Source of the DNA: Bradyrhizobium sp.
Lineage (GTDB): Bacteria > Pseudomonadota > Alphaproteobacteria > Rhizobiales > Xanthobacteraceae
Direction of reading: 5' to 3'
NCBI RefSeq assembly: GCF_016213215.1
Contig: NZ_JACRAW010000056.1
Coordinates: 27,846 to 91,845 of the forward strand
DNA length: 64,000 nucleotides
Shown: piece after piece, positions 8,122-16,966 of the stretch
How positions within the stretch are numbered: the stretch's first letter is position 1
Layout of the letters: every line of letters begins with the position of its first letter
Position numbers and translations under genes: made by a program
Notes under the pieces: generated by a model
Told to the model about the DNA's origin: nothing
What the model saw: only the letters and a program-made list of their open reading frames with translations
The model's database searches: none

Positions 8122-9716
8122 GCAAGGAGCGCCTCTACCTGTACGACACCACGCTGCGCGACGGCGCGCAGACCAACGGCGTCGATTTCACCCTCCTCGA
8201 CAAGCAGTCGATTGCGCACATGCTTGACGAACTCGGCATCGACTATGTCGAGGGCGGCTATCCCGGCGCCAATCCGCTCGACAACGAGTTCTTTGCGGAG
8301 AAACCTAGGCTCGGCCACGCGCGTTTCACCGCGTTCGGCATGACGCGCCGCGCCGGCCGCTCCGCCGCCAATGATCCGGGCCTTTCCGCGCTGCTCGAGG
8401 CGAAGGCCGACGCCATCTGCTTCGTGGCGAAATCATCAGCCTACCAGGTGCGCGTCGCGATCGAGACCACCAAGGAGGAGAATCTCGCCTCGATCCGCGA
8501 CAGCGTCGGCGCGGCGAAAGCCGCGGGCCGCGAAGTGATGCTGGACTGCGAGCATTTCTTTGACGGCTACAAGGAGGACCCGGACTTCGCGCTCGCCTGC
8601 GCCAAGGCCGCCTTTGATGCCGGCGCACGCTGGGTGGTGCTGTGCGACACCAACGGCGGCACCATGCCGCATGAAGTCGAGACCATCGTCTCGGAGGTGG
8701 TCAAGCACATCCCGGGCGATCATGTCGGCATTCACGCCCATAACGATACCGAGCAGGCGGTCGCCAATTCGCTGGCGGCGGTCCGCGCCGGTGCGCGGCA
8801 GATTCAGGGCACGCTCAACGGGCTTGGCGAGCGCTGCGGCAACGCCAATCTCTGCTCGATCATCCCCACCCTGAAGCTGAAGAGGGAATTTGCGGACAGC
8901 TTCGAAGTCGGAGTCACGGATGAGAAGCTTGCGAGCCTGGTGCGGGTATCGCGCACGCTCGATGACATGCTCAATCGCGCGCCGAACCGCCATGCGGCCT
9001 ACGTCGGCGAAAGCGCGTTCGTGACCAAGACCGGTATTCATGCTTCCGCCGTGCTGAAGGATCCGCAGACCTACGAGCATGTGGCGCCGGAATCGGTCGG
9101 CAATCACCGCAAGGTGCTGGTCTCGGACCAGGCGGGGCGATCCAACGTCATTGCCGAGCTCGATCGAGCCGGCATTCCCTATGAAAGGAACGACCCGAAG
9201 CTGACGCGGCTGATCGAGGAAATGAAGGAGCACGAGGCGGCGGGCTTTGCCTATGAGTCGGCGAACGCCTCGTTCGAACTCCTGGCGCGGCGGACGCTGG
9301 GCAAGGTGCCCGAATATTTCAAGGTCGAGCAGTTCGACGTCAATGTCGAGCAGCGCGACAACGCGCTAGGCAAGCGGGTGACTGTGGCGCTGGCGGTGGT
9401 CAAGGTCAATGTCGCGGGCGAGCGGCTGATCTCGGCCGCCGAAGGCAACGGTCCGGTCAACGCGCTCGACGTTGCGCTGCGCAAGGATCTCGGCAAATAC
9501 CAGAAATACATCGAGGGCCTGAAGCTGATCGATTATCGCGTGCGTATCCTCAATGGCGGCACGGAGGCGGTGACGCGCGTCCTGATCGAAAGCGAGGACG
9601 AAAAGGGCGAGAGCTGGACCACGGTCGGCGTGTCGCCCAACATCATCGACGCCTCTTTCCAGGCGCTGATGGATTCGGTGTTCTACAAGCTGGTGAAATC
9701 CAGCGCGCCGGCGTGA
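8118..9716 (+). CDS. cimA: citramalate synthase (CimA-type, LeuA/homocitrate synthase family)
   Basis: 532-residue DRE-TIM metallolyase. The N-terminal catalytic barrel opens with LYDTTLRDGAQTNGVDF, whose RDGxQ motif binds divalent metal and the keto acid, and contains GIHAHNDTEQAVANSLAAV (metal-binding HxH) and GLGERCGNANL. The C-terminal LeuA-dimer regulatory domain occupies about 400-530. The length and LeuA-like C-terminus fit the (R)-citramalate synthase group, which makes citramalate from pyruvate and acetyl-CoA for isoleucine synthesis; 2-isopropylmalate or homocitrate activity is less likely. Start ATG overlaps the GNAT stop. Confidence 0.9.
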   Translation: MSKERLYLYDTTLRDGAQTNGVDFTLLDKQSIAHMLDELGIDYVEGGYPGANPLDNEFFAEKPRLGHARFTAFGMTRRAGRSAANDPGLSALLEAKADAICFVAKSSAYQVRVAIETTKEENLASIRDSVGAAKAAGREVMLDCEHFFDGYKEDPDFALACAKAAFDAGARWVVLCDTNGGTMPHEVETIVSEVVKHIPGDHVGIHAHNDTEQAVANSLAAVRAGARQIQGTLNGLGERCGNANLCSIIPTLKLKREFADSFEVGVTDEKLASLVRVSRTLDDMLNRAPNRHAAYVGESAFVTKTGIHASAVLKDPQTYEHVAPESVGNHRKVLVSDQAGRSNVIAELDRAGIPYERNDPKLTRLIEEMKEHEAAGFAYESANASFELLARRTLGKVPEYFKVEQFDVNVEQRDNALGKRVTVALAVVKVNVAGERLISAAEGNGPVNALDVALRKDLGKYQKYIEGLKLIDYRVRILNGGTEAVTRVLIESEDEKGESWTTVGVSPNIIDASFQALMDSVFYKLVKSSAPA

Positions 9717-9742
9717 TTTTGGTGAAAGCGAGTTGCGGAGAT

Positions 9743-9829
9743 CGTCATTGCGAGCGAAGTGAAGCAATCCAGAATGTCGCCGCGGATGCATGCTGGATTG
9801 CTTCGTCGCTTGCGCTCCTCGCAATGACG
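9743..9829. repeat. palindromic repeat, CGTCATTGCGAGCG...CGCTCCTCGCAATGACG type
   Basis: Imperfect inverted repeat of about 85 bp with outer arms CGTCATTGCGAG and CTCGCAATGACG and inner GAAGCAATCCAG / CTGGATTGCTTC arms. The same family recurs at 35195-35279. I recognise this motif as an abundant intergenic palindrome of Bradyrhizobium. Confidence 0.8.
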
Positions 9830-9845
9830 GCGGTGGGAGCACGCC

Positions 9846-10223
9846 ATGATCGACCACGTTTCCGTCGGTGTCAGCGACCTCGAACGTTCCGCGACGTTCT
9901 ATGAGGCCGTGCTGGCGCCGCTCGGGCTGTCGAGGCTGGTGACGCGGCTGGCAACGATCGGCTACGGCAAGTCCTATCCGGAGTTCTGGATCAATCTGCG
10001 CGCCGGCATGACGCGCGTGCCGAAGGAGGGCGGCGCGCACACCTGCCTGCGTGCCAGGTCGACCGCGGACGTCGACGCCTTCCATGCCGCGGCGCTTGCG
10101 GCCGGAGGGACCTCCGAAGGCGGGCCGGGGCTTCGGCCCCACGATCGGGTGCGCTACTACACGGCGTTCATCGTCGACCCCGACGGCAACCGCATTGAGG
10201 CCGTGACGTTTCCGGCCGAATAG
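9846..10223 (+). CDS. VOC/glyoxalase-family protein
   Basis: 125-residue single-domain vicinal oxygen chelate protein. The N-terminus MIDHVSVGVSDLERSATFYEAVLAPLGL and the C-terminal AFIVDPDGNRIEAVTF are the paired beta-alpha-beta-beta-beta modules. Candidate metal ligands are His4 and the terminal Glu, plus a residue near HTCLRARS. It may act as a lyase, dioxygenase or resistance-type protein; the substrate cannot be told from sequence. Lies alone after the palindromic repeat, convergent with the LOG gene. Confidence 0.88.
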   Translation: MIDHVSVGVSDLERSATFYEAVLAPLGLSRLVTRLATIGYGKSYPEFWINLRAGMTRVPKEGGAHTCLRARSTADVDAFHAAALAAGGTSEGGPGLRPHDRVRYYTAFIVDPDGNRIEAVTFPAE

Positions 10224-10232
10224 CGAAAAGAC

Positions 10233-10838
10233 TTACAGCCTGCGCGCCATATCCGGCGCGAGATCAGTTTCGGTCTCGGGAATGCGGGCCGCGGCGGCCT
10301 CCAGCCGCGGCAGGATATCCTCGACCCGGTCGGCTTTGAGGATATCCACGGCAAGCCCGGCACGAATGAACTGCGTCTCGCGCATGTGCATGACCAGCGC
10401 AAACAGCGGCTCCCAGAAATTGTCGATGTTGGCGAGCAGGACCGGCTTGGCGTGACGGCCGAGCTGCTGCCACGTCAACTGCTCCACCAGCTCCTCGAGC
10501 GTGCCGAGGCCTCCCGGCAGCGCCACAAAGGCGTCGGAATGCTCGAACATCAGACGCTTGCGCTCGTGCATGTCCGGCGTGACGATCATCTCCTGTACGC
10601 GCTTGAGGGCGTTTTCGCGGCTCATCAGGAACTCGGGGATGATGCCGGTCACGGCGCCGCCATGATCCAGCGCGGAAGTCGCGACCGCGCCCATCATGCC
10701 GAGCGATCCGCCGCCATAGACCAGGCGGACGTTGTTCTCGGCAAGCGCCTTGCCGAACGCCCTGGCCGCCTCGATGAAATGTGGATTGGTGCCCGGGCCG
10801 GAGCCGCAATAGACACAGACGGTTCGTATAGAGCTCAT
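10233..10838 (-). CDS. LOG-family protein (cytokinin riboside 5'-monophosphate phosphoribohydrolase type)
   Basis: 201 residues with the LOG/lysine-decarboxylase-like Rossmann fold. It has the nucleotide-binding GGGSLGMMGAVA and the signature PGGLGTLEELVEQLTWQQLG (PGGxGTxxE), plus an N-terminal VCVYCGSGPGTNP. The family cleaves nucleoside 5'-monophosphates to base and ribose 5-phosphate and can release free cytokinin. I chose ATG at 10838 (MSSIRTVCVYCGS), the conserved start; in-frame ATGs 9 and 21 bases upstream look too far. Convergent with the VOC gene and divergent from the ABC exporter. Confidence 0.92.
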   Translation of the reverse strand: MSSIRTVCVYCGSGPGTNPHFIEAARAFGKALAENNVRLVYGGGSLGMMGAVATSALDHGGAVTGIIPEFLMSRENALKRVQEMIVTPDMHERKRLMFEHSDAFVALPGGLGTLEELVEQLTWQQLGRHAKPVLLANIDNFWEPLFALVMHMRETQFIRAGLAVDILKADRVEDILPRLEAAAARIPETETDLAPDMARRL

Positions 10839-11038
10839 TCTTTGCATGATGCATCGCAAGGTAGGGGCGTCAAGTCGAATCGGTAGGTGGCAGCGGCCGC
10901 AAATTCGGCAGTGATATTCGACAAACGATGAAGGAAATGGTTCCAGCGAGGGGTGCGTTCAGCGCTTGGACCCTCTATATGACCATTTGAAGAATTCGAT
11001 AACAGGCCCGGCTGAAGATGGGCCTGAGGCTCCTTTTA

Positions 11039-12997
11039 ATGGCTCATCCTCACTCGTCCCCGCACGGCTCCGAAGCGAACGAATCTGTCACGTGTTCGGA
11101 AGAACGGGCCACCCTGTTTGGGACGCTCGCTCACCTGTGGCCCTATATCTGGCCGGGCGATCGTCGCGACCTGAAGATGCGCGTTGTCTGGTCGATGGTG
11201 CTGCTGCTGGTCGCCAAGCTCGCAACCCTGGCAGTGCCGTTCACCTTCAAATGGGCCACCGATGCGCTGACCGGGGCCAACACCGCGCCAGTGGAAGCCT
11301 CCAACTGGCAGCTATGGGTGATCGCAGCGCCCCTCGTGCTCACCGCAAGCTACGGCATCATGCGCGTGCTAATGGCGGTGCTGACGCAGTGGCGCGACGG
11401 CATCTTCGCGCGCGTGGCGATGCACGCGGTGCGCAAGCTCGCCTACATCACCTTCGTCCACATGCACGAACTGTCGCTGCGCTTCCACCTGGAGCGCAAG
11501 ACCGGCGGCTTGACGCGCGTGCTCGAACGCGGCCGTACCGGGATCGAAGTCATCGTGCGCATGGTGATCCTGCAGCTCATTCCGATCATCGTCGAGGTCA
11601 CGCTGCTGATGGGCGTGCTGTTCTGGCAGTTCGACTGGCGCTACGTGATCGCGACCCTGATCATGGTCGTGATCTACATGTACTATACCTACATGGCGAC
11701 CGAGTGGCGGATCGGCATCCGCCGCAAGATGAACGATTCCGATACGGAAGCGAACACCAAGGCGATCGACTCGCTGCTCAACTACGAGACGGTCAAGTAT
11801 TTCAGCGCCGAGGAGCGGGAAGCGCAGCGCTATGACCGTTCGATGGAGGGCTACGAGCAGGCAAGCGTCAAGACCTACACCTCGCTCGCCGTTCTCAACG
11901 CCGGGCAGGCGGTGATCTTCACCGCGGGGCTGACCGCGACCATGGTGATGTGCGCAATCGGGGTGCGCAACGGGCACAACACGGTGGGCGACTTCGTCAT
12001 GATCAACGCCATGATGATCCAGCTCTACCAGCCACTCAACTTCATGGGCATGGTTTACCGCGAGATCAAGCAGGCGATCATCGATATCGAGAAGATGTTC
12101 AACGTGCTGAGGCGCGATCCCGAGATCAAGGACGCTGCCGGCGCGAAGCCGCTGGTGGTGACGGCAGGCAATGTCCGCTTCGAGGACGTGCGCTTTGCCT
12201 ACGAGGCGCAGCGTCCGATCCTGAAGGGCATCAGTTTCGAGGTGCCGGCCGGCAAGACGGTTGCAATCGTCGGTCCCTCGGGCGCGGGCAAGTCGACCAT
12301 CTCGCGGCTGCTGTTCCGGCTTTATGACGTCTCCGGCGGGCGGATTATAATCGACGGCCAGGACATCCGCAGCGTGACCCAGGCGTCGCTCCGGGCATCG
12401 ATCGGCATGGTGCCGCAGGATACCGTCCTGTTCAACGACACCATCCGCTACAATATCCGCTACGGCCGCTGGAACGCCACCGACGCCGACGTCGAGGAGG
12501 CGGCGCGCCTCGCGCAGATCGACGGCTTCATCCGCATGTCGCCGCACGGCTATGAGACGCAGGTCGGCGAGCGCGGGCTGAAACTGTCGGGCGGCGAGAA
12601 GCAGCGCGTCGCGATCGCGCGCACCGTATTGAAGGCGCCGCCGATCCTGGTGCTGGACGAAGCGACTTCGGCGCTCGACAGCCACACCGAGCACGAGATC
12701 CAGGGTGCGCTCGACCGGGTGTCGCAGAACCGCACCTCACTCGTGATCGCGCACCGGCTTTCCACCATTGTCGGTGCCGACGAGATTATCGTCCTTGACC
12801 AGGGCCGCATCGCCGAACGCGGCACGCACGTCCAGCTCCTGGCCCTCGGTGGTCTTTACGCCAGCATGTGGAATCGCCAGCGCGAGGCGGAGGCGGCGAG
12901 GGAGAAGCTGGCGCAGATCAATGAGGAGCATGCCGCCCCCAATCGCGAACCGCCGCCGGTCGAGGACACGTTGACGGCTCCCGCGGCAGCGGAATGA
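11039..12997 (+). CDS. ABC exporter, Atm1/HMT1 type (fused membrane and ATPase domains)
   Basis: 652-residue half-transporter acting as a homodimer in the inner membrane. Six helices span about residues 50-330 (from WSMVLLLVAKLATLAVPFTF), with the Atm1-type glutathione-pocket region around TAGLTATMVM. The ATPase domain follows: Walker A GPSGAGKST, Q-loop MVPQDTVLFNDT, signature LSGGEKQR, Walker B ILVLDEATSALD and switch His in VIAHRLSTI. Alphaproteobacterial Atm1 homologues export glutathione-linked sulfur species or heavy-metal conjugates. Start ATG 11039 follows a GAGG element; an in-frame ATG 21 bases earlier is possible. Monocistronic-looking. Confidence 0.93.
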   Translation: MAHPHSSPHGSEANESVTCSEERATLFGTLAHLWPYIWPGDRRDLKMRVVWSMVLLLVAKLATLAVPFTFKWATDALTGANTAPVEASNWQLWVIAAPLVLTASYGIMRVLMAVLTQWRDGIFARVAMHAVRKLAYITFVHMHELSLRFHLERKTGGLTRVLERGRTGIEVIVRMVILQLIPIIVEVTLLMGVLFWQFDWRYVIATLIMVVIYMYYTYMATEWRIGIRRKMNDSDTEANTKAIDSLLNYETVKYFSAEEREAQRYDRSMEGYEQASVKTYTSLAVLNAGQAVIFTAGLTATMVMCAIGVRNGHNTVGDFVMINAMMIQLYQPLNFMGMVYREIKQAIIDIEKMFNVLRRDPEIKDAAGAKPLVVTAGNVRFEDVRFAYEAQRPILKGISFEVPAGKTVAIVGPSGAGKSTISRLLFRLYDVSGGRIIIDGQDIRSVTQASLRASIGMVPQDTVLFNDTIRYNIRYGRWNATDADVEEAARLAQIDGFIRMSPHGYETQVGERGLKLSGGEKQRVAIARTVLKAPPILVLDEATSALDSHTEHEIQGALDRVSQNRTSLVIAHRLSTIVGADEIIVLDQGRIAERGTHVQLLALGGLYASMWNRQREAEAAREKLAQINEEHAAPNREPPPVEDTLTAPAAAE

Positions 12998-13056
12998 CTT
13001 GTCGGCGATACGAACTCTGGCCTAATCCTGTCCCGGCGCCTCGTTCGCGGCGCGCC

Positions 13057-13081
13057 GTCCTCTCCCGCAGGGGGAGAGGAC
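13057..13081. repeat. GTCCTCTCCC...GGGAGAGGAC hairpin
   Basis: A 10 bp perfect stem between the ABC exporter and psd. It is the common intergenic GGGAGAGG palindrome of Bradyrhizobium; no T-tract. Confidence 0.5.
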
Positions 13082-13100
13082 AAATTCCCTGGTAATCGTG

Positions 13101-13799
13101 ATGTCCATTGTCAATTCCATCCACCGGCAGATTCCCCCGATCCACCCGGAAGGCTATCCGTTCATCGGCGGTTTTGCGCTCGCCAGCCTGATCCTGTTCT
13201 GGCTCTGGACCCCGCTGGGCTGGATCGGCACGGTGCTGACCATCTGGTGCGCGCTGTTCTTCCGCGACCCCGTGCGGGTCACGCCGGTCCGCGACGGGCT
13301 CGTGGTCTCGCCCGCCGACGGCCGCGTCTCGATGGTGACGCTGGCGCAGCCGCCCGCGGAGCTGGGCCTGGGCGACCGTCCGCTGCCGCGAGTCTCGATC
13401 TTCATGAGCGTGTTCAACTGCCACGTGAACCGCAGCCCGGTCGCCGGGCGGGTGGATCGCATCGCCTACCGTCCGGGCGCCTTCATCAACGCCGAACTCG
13501 ACAAGGCGAGCGAGGACAATGAGCGCAATTCGCTCGTCATCTCGACAGGCGAGGGACGGATCGGCGTGGTCCAGATCGCCGGGCTGGTGGCAAAACGCAT
13601 CGTCTGCTTCGTGCGGGAAGGGCAGTCGATCGGCGCCGGCGAGCGATTCGGCCTTATCCGCTTCGGCTCGCGCCTTGACGTTTATCTGCCGGAGGGCACC
13701 AAGGCACTGGTCTCCGAGGGTCAGAGCGCGATCGCCGGCGAGACGGTGCTGGCCGATATCGGGCTGAACGACCCGGGCCGGGCCTTTCGAGCCAGTTAA
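13101..13799 (+). CDS. psd: phosphatidylserine decarboxylase
   Basis: Decarboxylates phosphatidylserine to phosphatidylethanolamine at the inner membrane. 232 residues, the short archaeal/alphaproteobacterial type. It has two N-terminal membrane segments ([16 protein letters not shown] and [15 protein letters not shown]), the VSPADGRVS strand and the self-cleavage site in [15 protein letters not shown], where the Gly-Ser bond is processed to give the pyruvoyl group. The conserved His is seen in [12 protein letters not shown]. Start ATG 13101, with a GTG just before it. Upstream of pssA in the same direction, the usual psd-pssA order. Confidence 0.95.
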   Translation: MSIVNSIHRQIPPIHPEGYPFIGGFALASLILFWLWTPLGWIGTVLTIWCALFFRDPVRVTPVRDGLVVSPADGRVSMVTLAQPPAELGLGDRPLPRVSIFMSVFNCHVNRSPVAGRVDRIAYRPGAFINAELDKASEDNERNSLVISTGEGRIGVVQIAGLVAKRIVCFVREGQSIGAGERFGLIRFGSRLDVYLPEGTKALVSEGQSAIAGETVLADIGLNDPGRAFRAS

Positions 13800-13882
13800 C
13801 CGGGAGAACCTCCCGTTACCTTTCGCCGACGGCCATCCCGCCGGAATGGCGGAACGTGCCCGCGCTTGCTATATTCAAAACC

Positions 13883-14758
13883 ATGATGCCCTACGATCCC
13901 ACATCCCCGGAAATGCGCCGCCGGCGGTTTCGCCCGATCCCCGTGCGCATGCTCGTGCCCAACGTCATCACGCTGCTGGCGATCTGCGCCGGGCTGACCG
14001 CGATCCGCCTGTCGATCGAGGGCCGGATGGAATTGGCGGTGGGGGCGATCGTGTTCGCCGCCGCCCTCGACGGTATCGACGGCCGCATTGCGCGGCTCAT
14101 CAAGGGGCAGTCGAAATTCGGGGCGGAACTGGACAGTCTGGCGGACTTCGTCAATTTCGGCGTGGCGCCCGGCCTGATCCTCTATTTCTGGCAGTTGCAC
14201 GAACTGCGTAACGCCGGCTGGATCGCGGCCATGGTGTTTGCGATCTCGGGCGGGCTGCGCCTTGCGCGGTTCAACGCCACGATGGACGATCCCAACAAGC
14301 CGCCGTTTGCCGCCAACTTCTTCACCGGCGTCCCGGCGCCTGCCGGCGCGATCACGGTCCTGTTGCCGATCTACATCGCGTTTCTCGGCCTGCCGCGATT
14401 CCCCGTGGTGCTGACGGCGTTCTATACGCTGCTGATCGCGTTCCTGATGGTGTCGCGCCTGCCGGTTTTCTCGGGCAAGACCATGCGCATGCGCGTGCCG
14501 CCCGAACTGGTACTGCCGGTATTTGTCGGCGTAATCTTCTTCATCGCGCTTCTGATCGGCTATCCCTGGTACATCCTCTCGGTCGGCTCCGCCCTTTATC
14601 TGCTGAGCCTGCCGTTCGGCTGGAAGTCGTATCGCGACCATGAGCGTAACGCCGCGGTTGCGCGCCCGGCCGACGGGGCCGCGGCCACTTCCGCCCCGAA
14701 CCTGCCTCCGAACATTTCGGAGCCCGCGCACGACGATCGGCCCGATCGGCTGCACTGA
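13883..14758 (+). CDS. pssA: CDP-diacylglycerol-serine O-phosphatidyltransferase
   Basis: Makes phosphatidylserine from CDP-diacylglycerol and serine, supplying the neighbouring Psd. About 291 residues with several transmembrane helices. The CDP-alcohol phosphotransferase signature is complete in DGIDGRIARLIKG...FGAELDSLADFVNFG (catalytic and metal Asp residues). The Pro/Ala-rich cytoplasmic tail (about 260-291) is variable in the family. Start ATG 13883 (MMPYDPTSPE) is preferred over an upstream in-frame ATG at 13856. The gap from psd is about 85 bases, consistent with one operon. Confidence 0.95.
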   Translation: MMPYDPTSPEMRRRRFRPIPVRMLVPNVITLLAICAGLTAIRLSIEGRMELAVGAIVFAAALDGIDGRIARLIKGQSKFGAELDSLADFVNFGVAPGLILYFWQLHELRNAGWIAAMVFAISGGLRLARFNATMDDPNKPPFAANFFTGVPAPAGAITVLLPIYIAFLGLPRFPVVLTAFYTLLIAFLMVSRLPVFSGKTMRMRVPPELVLPVFVGVIFFIALLIGYPWYILSVGSALYLLSLPFGWKSYRDHERNAAVARPADGAAATSAPNLPPNISEPAHDDRPDRLH

Positions 14759-14879
14759 ACAGCTCTCCGAACTTTGAGCCATGCACGGGTGCCGAGTTGG
14801 GTTCAGACCCGATCTCGGCTATACCGCGGCGAGCCAGGCTGCCTGCAAGAACAGCCGCGCCAAGGAGAGGAGAAACACC

Positions 14880-15593
14880 GTGACGACATCCGGGCCGCTG
14901 CCAGCATCCGTCCTCGAAGCCCTGGCGCGCTATGACACGCCGACCATCTGCAACGCGATGGAGATCGTCGCGCCCGAGCGGCGCCTGATCGGCTACACCG
15001 TCAAACCGTTGGTCTGCCCGTTCCCCGACCTGCCGCCGATGGTCGGCTATGCCCGTACGGCGATCATCCGCTCAGTGCTGAAGTCCGGCCTTTCCGCCGA
15101 GGAACAGGCCAAGCGCCGCATCGCCTATTATGAATACGTCGGCACCGGGCCCGGCCCGCGCCTCTCCGTGATCCAGGACATCGATGGTGCGGATGTCGGC
15201 TACGGCGCGTTCTGGGGCGAGGTGCAGAGCAACGTGCACAGGGCGCTAGGCTGCCTTGGCGTGATCACCGACGGATCGATCCGCGACATCCCGGCTTGGG
15301 CGCCGGGCTTCCAGGCGCTCGCCGGCTCGATCGGCCCGTCGCATGCCTGGGTCCACGCCGAGAGCTTCGGCTGCGAAGTGCGCGTCGCCGGCATGACGGT
15401 GCGCTCGGGCGACCTCATCCACGCCGACCGCCACGGCGGGATCGTAATTCCATTCGAGGTCGCCGCCCGGCTGCCCGAGGCCGCCGAACTGTGCGGCCGC
15501 CGCGAGACGCCGATCCTGGAAATCGCCCGCAGTCCCGACTTTTCGTTGGAGAAGCTCAAGGATGCCTTGAAGCGTTCAGCCGAAATCCACTGA
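14880..15593 (+). CDS. RraA-like / demethylmenaquinone methyltransferase-like protein
   Basis: 237 residues of the RraA fold. Family features are the N-terminal YDTPTICNAME, the substrate/metal loop AFWGEVQSNVHRALGCLGVITDGSIRDIPAW (GxxxxxxAxxxGxxGxVxDGxxRD pattern), VHAESFGCEV and GDLIHADRHGGIVIP. Relatives include oxaloacetate decarboxylases, HMG/CHA aldolases and RNase E regulators, so the reaction cannot be fixed. GTG at 14880 is preceded by AAGGAGAGGAG at good distance and opens the conserved region; the frame continues upstream but without family sequence. Confidence 0.85.
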   Translation: MTTSGPLPASVLEALARYDTPTICNAMEIVAPERRLIGYTVKPLVCPFPDLPPMVGYARTAIIRSVLKSGLSAEEQAKRRIAYYEYVGTGPGPRLSVIQDIDGADVGYGAFWGEVQSNVHRALGCLGVITDGSIRDIPAWAPGFQALAGSIGPSHAWVHAESFGCEVRVAGMTVRSGDLIHADRHGGIVIPFEVAARLPEAAELCGRRETPILEIARSPDFSLEKLKDALKRSAEIH

Positions 15594-15633
15594 ACCCCGG
15601 CTGGTCCGCTTTCGAGCTCATACTCGACCTCTG

Positions 15634-16263
15634 TCATGCGACTCGCGCGATATCCGCGGCGCCCCGATAGATCATGTCCACTGCGATGTAGAGGATGATG
15701 AGCAGGCCGAGGTAGGCGATCCAGCGATGGTTTTGCAGAAGCCGCGCGATCAGCGACGCGGCTGCTCCCATCATCGCAACGGAGAGGATCAGGCCGAAAA
15801 TCAAAACGGCGGGATATTCGCGTGCGGCGCCGGCGACAGCCAGGACGTTGTCGAGCGACATCGATACGTCGGCAGCGATGATTTGCGACGTTGCCTGTAG
15901 CAGGGTCTTCCGAGGCACGCCTTCGGCGTTCGTGTCGGCGAGTTCAGCGTCGTCGACCTTTTCCGTCTCGGAGGACGATGCGCGCAGCTCGCGCCACATC
16001 TTCCAGCAAACCCACAACAACAGGATTCCGCCCGCAAGCAGAAGGCCGACGATCTGCAGGATTTGCGTCGTCACGGCGGCAAACAGGATACGCAGCACTG
16101 TCGCGGCCACGATTCCGATCAGAATCGCCTTGGTTCGCTGCTTCTCAGCCAGACCGGCCGCAGCAAGTCCGATGACAATGGCGTTGTCCCCGGCCAGCAC
16201 GAGGTCGATCATGACGACCTGCAGGAAAGCGGAGAGGACATCGAGAGTAAACAATTCGGACAC
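15634..16263 (-). CDS. TerC-family integral membrane protein (YjbE/YkoY-like)
   Basis: 209 residues, about seven transmembrane helices. Hallmarks are the acidic membrane motifs DLVLAGDNAIVIGLAAAG near the N-terminus and ADVSMSLDNVLAVAGAA in the middle, whose Asp/Asn residues are thought to bind cations. Family members export Mn2+ or help metallate exoenzymes. The central hydrophilic loop (ASSSETEKVDDAELADTNAE) is acidic. Start is GTG at 16263, right after a hairpin that contains a GGGGAG ribosome site (see 16261-16344), suggesting translational control, possibly metal-responsive. Confidence 0.9.
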   Translation of the reverse strand: MSELFTLDVLSAFLQVVMIDLVLAGDNAIVIGLAAAGLAEKQRTKAILIGIVAATVLRILFAAVTTQILQIVGLLLAGGILLLWVCWKMWRELRASSSETEKVDDAELADTNAEGVPRKTLLQATSQIIAADVSMSLDNVLAVAGAAREYPAVLIFGLILSVAMMGAAASLIARLLQNHRWIAYLGLLIILYIAVDMIYRGAADIARVA

Positions 16264-16344
16264 GGGTCATGCTCCCCTTGTTGTGGGAGAGTGACCCGGT
16301 TTCGACGCCCGGGTATTGCTACGGTGGATGACGAAATCCACCGT
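16261..16344 (-). promoter_or_regulatory. structured leader of terC with mutually exclusive hairpins
   Basis: Read on the minus strand, three stems lie before the GTG. A 9 bp hairpin (16336-16344 with 16321-16329) is followed by ACCCGG/CCGGGT (16309-16314 with 16294-16299). Next comes a longer start-proximal hairpin in which CGGGTCA/TGACCCG (16292-16298 with 16263-16269) encloses CTCCC/GGGAG (16285-16289 with 16272-16276), burying the GGGGAG ribosome site. The second and third stems share the same bases, so only one can form at a time. TerC relatives are known targets of the Mn2+ yybP-ykoY riboswitch, but I do not see that motif's conserved core. Confidence 0.5.
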
Positions 16345-16445
16345 GACGCAAACCTGCGCGGCAGGTCGAAGCAGGGCCACTCCAGCTCAACTCCAGTCCG
16401 ACATCGCAGCCTGTCGGCTGCCAGAGGGGCCCGGCCTGGTACGAT

Positions 16446-16802
16446 CTACTTCAGTTGCGACTCCTGCCGCTGGGCGGCCTGTTCCTCGAAGAACAGCGCC
16501 GCTTGATCCGGTTCGCCAAGAATCGCCGCTGCGCAACCCATAAAGGTGAATGCGCCGGCAAAATCCCACAAGGTTATGCTCGCCGCATTTTCCCCTACGT
16601 GGATCGCGCGCGCCACGAGGGCGGCAATTGCCGCCTCCGCAAAGAGCAGAATGCTGAACGCAGGCAGGACAATCTCCTGGTCCAGCATGCGGATCATCAG
16701 GACCGCGGGAAACCCGACCAAGGTGCCGAATAGCGCCACCATTCCGAGGGGCTCCAGCGGTCCGGCATTTCGTGTGATCCAGTTTAGACTGGAAGCAAAC
16801 AT
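16446..16802 (-). CDS. small membrane protein, unknown function
   Basis: 118 residues from ATG 16802 (MFASSLNWITRNAGPLE); a GGGG/AGG-type ribosome site lies just before. Three hydrophobic segments are visible (GMVALFGTLVGFPAVLMI, AFSILLFAEAAIAALVA and ITLWDFAGAFTFMGCAAAIL), then a polar Gln/Glu-rich tail. No family recognised. Transcribed toward terC in the same direction, with a gap of about 180 bases that holds the terC leader. Confidence 0.6.
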   Translation of the reverse strand: MFASSLNWITRNAGPLEPLGMVALFGTLVGFPAVLMIRMLDQEIVLPAFSILLFAEAAIAALVARAIHVGENAASITLWDFAGAFTFMGCAAAILGEPDQAALFFEEQAAQRQESQLK

Positions 16803-16966
16803 CCTGGTCCCCTTGGGCGAACTTGCACGGGCGCCGTCGACGACGATCTGACAATAGCAAGACCTGCCTGCGCGGGCGAGATTGAGGCCCGTGACGCAGC
16901 GCCGCAGATGGGTGTAGTGGTCGCGATGCGGAACCGGCGCAGGTGGAACCCATAACGGAGCGCCCA

